From contig NZ_JAHXZN010000005.1 in NCBI RefSeq assembly GCF_019429485.1, positions 186,001-250,000 on the forward strand: a DNA stretch of 64,000 bases, in the 5' to 3' direction. The notes beneath the pieces were generated by a model. It was not told the origin of the DNA. It worked only from the letters and a program-made list of their open reading frames with translations, and did not search any database. The translations under genes were made by a program, and so were the position numbers. Shown in pieces: positions 61,403 through 64,000 of the stretch. The stretch is from Sphingomonas citri (GTDB taxonomy: Bacteria; Pseudomonadota; Alphaproteobacteria; Sphingomonadales; Sphingomonadaceae). Positions within the stretch are counted from its first letter, which is position 1. Each line of letters starts with the position of its first letter.

Positions 61403-63392
61403 TCCGCCGCCTCCGCGAAACTCTCACCATGGACCAGCTCGGCCGAGCAACGCTGCATCGTCGGCGACGCGCGGCAGATCGCGTTGGTGAGGTAGAAGTC
61501 CTTGATCGGATAGCCGTCGAGCACGCCCTCGGCGCTGCCGCCGAGCGCCGGCGGGTTCCACGCGAAGGTCTTGAGACCCAGCGTCGCCAGCTCGGGGCAG
61601 TCGAGCGCCATCGCCGCGCGCAGCTCGTCGATCGTGTCGAACGCCAGCGTGCGACCGAGCTTCTCGCTCAGCGCGCGGAAGATCGTCCAGTCCTCGCGCG
61701 CGTCGCCCGGCGGGAACACCGCGCGCTCGCCGCGCTGCACGCGCCCCTCGAGATTGACGTAGGTGCCCGACTTCTCGGCATAGCTCGCCGCCGGCAGGAT
61801 CACGTCGGCATGGTGCGCGCCGCGATCGCCATGGTGGCCGACATAGACCTTGAAGCCGGTGAAGCGCGCGTGATCGCACTCGTCAGCGCCCAGGAAGAAG
61901 CTGAGTTTCGCGTCGTACAGCGCTGAGATCCCGGCCTTCTGCGCGTAGCCGAGCATCAGCCCGCCCATCCGGCTCGCGGCCATGTGGACGACGTTGAAGC
62001 CGTTCCAGCCATCCTTCACGAGGCCCAGCTTCTCGACCAGCCCGAGCGCCGCGCCGTGCGCGCCCTTGAGCGCCGCGCCGCCCACGATCACCATCGGCTT
62101 GGCCGCCTTGCCGAACGCCTCGGTGACGCGCTCCGGCAGGCTGCCGAGCACCGCCAGGTCGGCGCCGAGCCACTCGACCTTGTAGGTCAGCTCGGTCTCG
62201 GGGCCGATCGCGAAGACCTTGGCGCCCTTCTTGATCGCCTTGCGGATGCGCGTGTTCACCAGCGGCGCTTCCCAGCGCAGGTTGCTGCCCACCAGCAGGA
62301 TCGCGTCCGCCTCCTCGGTGCCCGCGATCGTGGTGTTGAAGTTCACCGCGGCGAGGCTGGACGTGTCATAGTCCATGCCCGTCTGCCGCCCCTCGAGCAG
62401 CGACGAGCCGAGCTCCTTGAGCAGCGCCTTGGCCGCGAACATCGTCTCGCAGTCGACCAGATCGCCCGCGACCGCCGCGACCGAGCCGCCATGGTCGACC
62501 GAAGCGATCGCCGCGAACGCCTCGTCCCACGTCACCGGGTGGAGCTTGCCGTCGCGCCGCACATAGGGGCGGTCGAGCCGCTTGCGTACCAGTCCGTCGA
62601 CGGCGTGGCGCGTCTTGTCGGTCGCCCACTCCTCGTTGACCTCGTCGTTGACGCGGGGCACGCAGCGCAGCACCTGGCGGCCCCGGCTGTCGAGCCGGAT
62701 GTTGGTGCCGACCGCGTCCATGACGTCGATCGTCAGCGTCTTGCGCAGCTCCCACGGGCGCGCCTCGAAGGCATAGGGCTTGCTGGTCAGCGCGCCGACC
62801 GGGCACAGGTCGACGACGTTGCCCGACAGCTCGCTGCTGACCGCCTCCTCGAGATAGGAGGTGATCTGCATGTTCTCGCCGCGGTAGATCGCACCGATCT
62901 CCTCGACCCCGGCAACCTCCTCGGCGAAGCGAACGCAGCGCGTGCACTGGATGCAGCGGGTCATGATCGTCTTGACGATCGGGCCCATGTACTTCTCGGT
63001 CACCGCCCGCTTGTTCTCGGCGTAGCGCGAGTGGCCGCGGCCGTAGGCAACCGACTGGTCCTGCAGGTCGCACTCGCCGCCCTGATCGCAGATCGGGCAG
63101 TCGAGCGGGTGGTTGATCAGCAGGAATTCCATGATGCCCTCGCGGGCATGCTTCACCATCGGCGTGGTGGTGAAGATCTCCTGGTTCTCCGCGGCCGGTA
63201 GCGCGCACGACGCCTGCGGCTTGGGCGGCCCCGGCTTCACCTCGACGAGGCACATCCGGCAGTTGCCCGCGATCGACAGCCGCTCGTGGTAGCAGAAGCG
63301 CGGGATCTCCTTGCCGGCGAGCTCGCACGCCTGCAGCACGGTGGCGCCCTGCGGCACCTCGATCTCGACTCCGTCGACTTTGACCTTTGGCA

Positions 63393-63393
<1 letters not shown>
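61399..63393 (-). CDS. nuoG: NADH-quinone oxidoreductase subunit G
   Basis: A 664-residue iron-sulfur subunit of the complex I peripheral arm. The N-terminal ferredoxin-like domain has [31 protein letters not shown] (2Fe-2S). The CxxC clusters and His ligand follow in [16 protein letters not shown] and [17 protein letters not shown]. The remaining part is a molybdopterin-oxidoreductase-like domain without cofactor. The ATG overlaps the nuoF stop as TAATG. The C-terminal tail has an AEAAE ending. Confidence 0.96.

Positions 63394-64000
<607 letters not shown>

Overview
The window is a high-GC chromosomal segment from an alphaproteobacterium, most likely a sphingomonad (Sphingomonas or a close relative). 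Pointers are the gene order nuoF-G-H-I-J-K-L-M-N-birA-coaX-rnj-DUF1467, the TamA/TamB pair, sphingomonad-type intergenic inverted repeats beginning GTCATCC, HRXXN sensor kinases, and candidate EcfG and CtrA sites. Coding density is very high, with many ATGA/GTGA/TGATG overlaps. No rRNA, tRNA, transposase, phage gene or CRISPR array was recognised, and no gene-free stretch exceeds 300 bases.

Layout. 1-3.1 kb: a CgeB-like glycosyltransferase, serB and miaA. 3.1-6.7 kb: branched-chain amino acid genes ilvB, ilvN, ilvC, with a strong terminator. 6.7-8.8 kb: a TonB-like membrane protein, a YceI protein and a BLUF blue-light receptor. 8.8-11.3 kb: leuA behind a leucine-rich leader peptide and attenuator-like RNA, coupled to a HAD phosphatase. 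11.3-13.2 kb: a two-gene small membrane protein unit under a candidate EcfG (general stress) promoter, divergent from an HRXXN kinase. 13.2-15.6 kb: DUF1178, glutaredoxin, ComF, methyltransferase. 15.6-19.8 kb: a signalling operon (EAL protein, TPR hybrid kinase, receiver protein).

19.8-20.3 kb holds the most unusual locus: four tandem 60-nt ORFs, each with its own ribosome binding site, encoding nearly identical 19-residue hydrophobic peptides. They are preceded by a perfect CtrA-type box and followed by a terminator hairpin. I know of no described system that matches it.

20.3-35 kb: a Baeyer-Villiger-type monooxygenase, tamA-tamB, and a complete RND efflux operon (adaptor, pump, outer membrane channel). 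35-39.4 kb: phasin, secreted protein, peptidyl-prolyl isomerase, M20 amidohydrolase, DUF1330 and a WYL regulator. 39.4-42.6 kb: a bacteriophytochrome kinase divergent from a PilZ protein coupled to an orphan [2Fe-2S] subunit. 42.6-48.8 kb: a DUF2336/atypical kinase/membrane protein cluster and a coiled-coil membrane protein. 48.9-50 kb: a spore-coat-U (pilin-like) protein. 50-64 kb: a long minus-strand run of respiratory complex I genes followed by birA, coaX, RNase J and DUF1467.

Themes: the ilv and leu genes supply branched-chain amino acid synthesis; BLUF, phytochrome, EAL and PilZ point to light and c-di-GMP signalling; several dispersed intergenic repeats sit at convergent gene ends and probably serve as bidirectional terminators.
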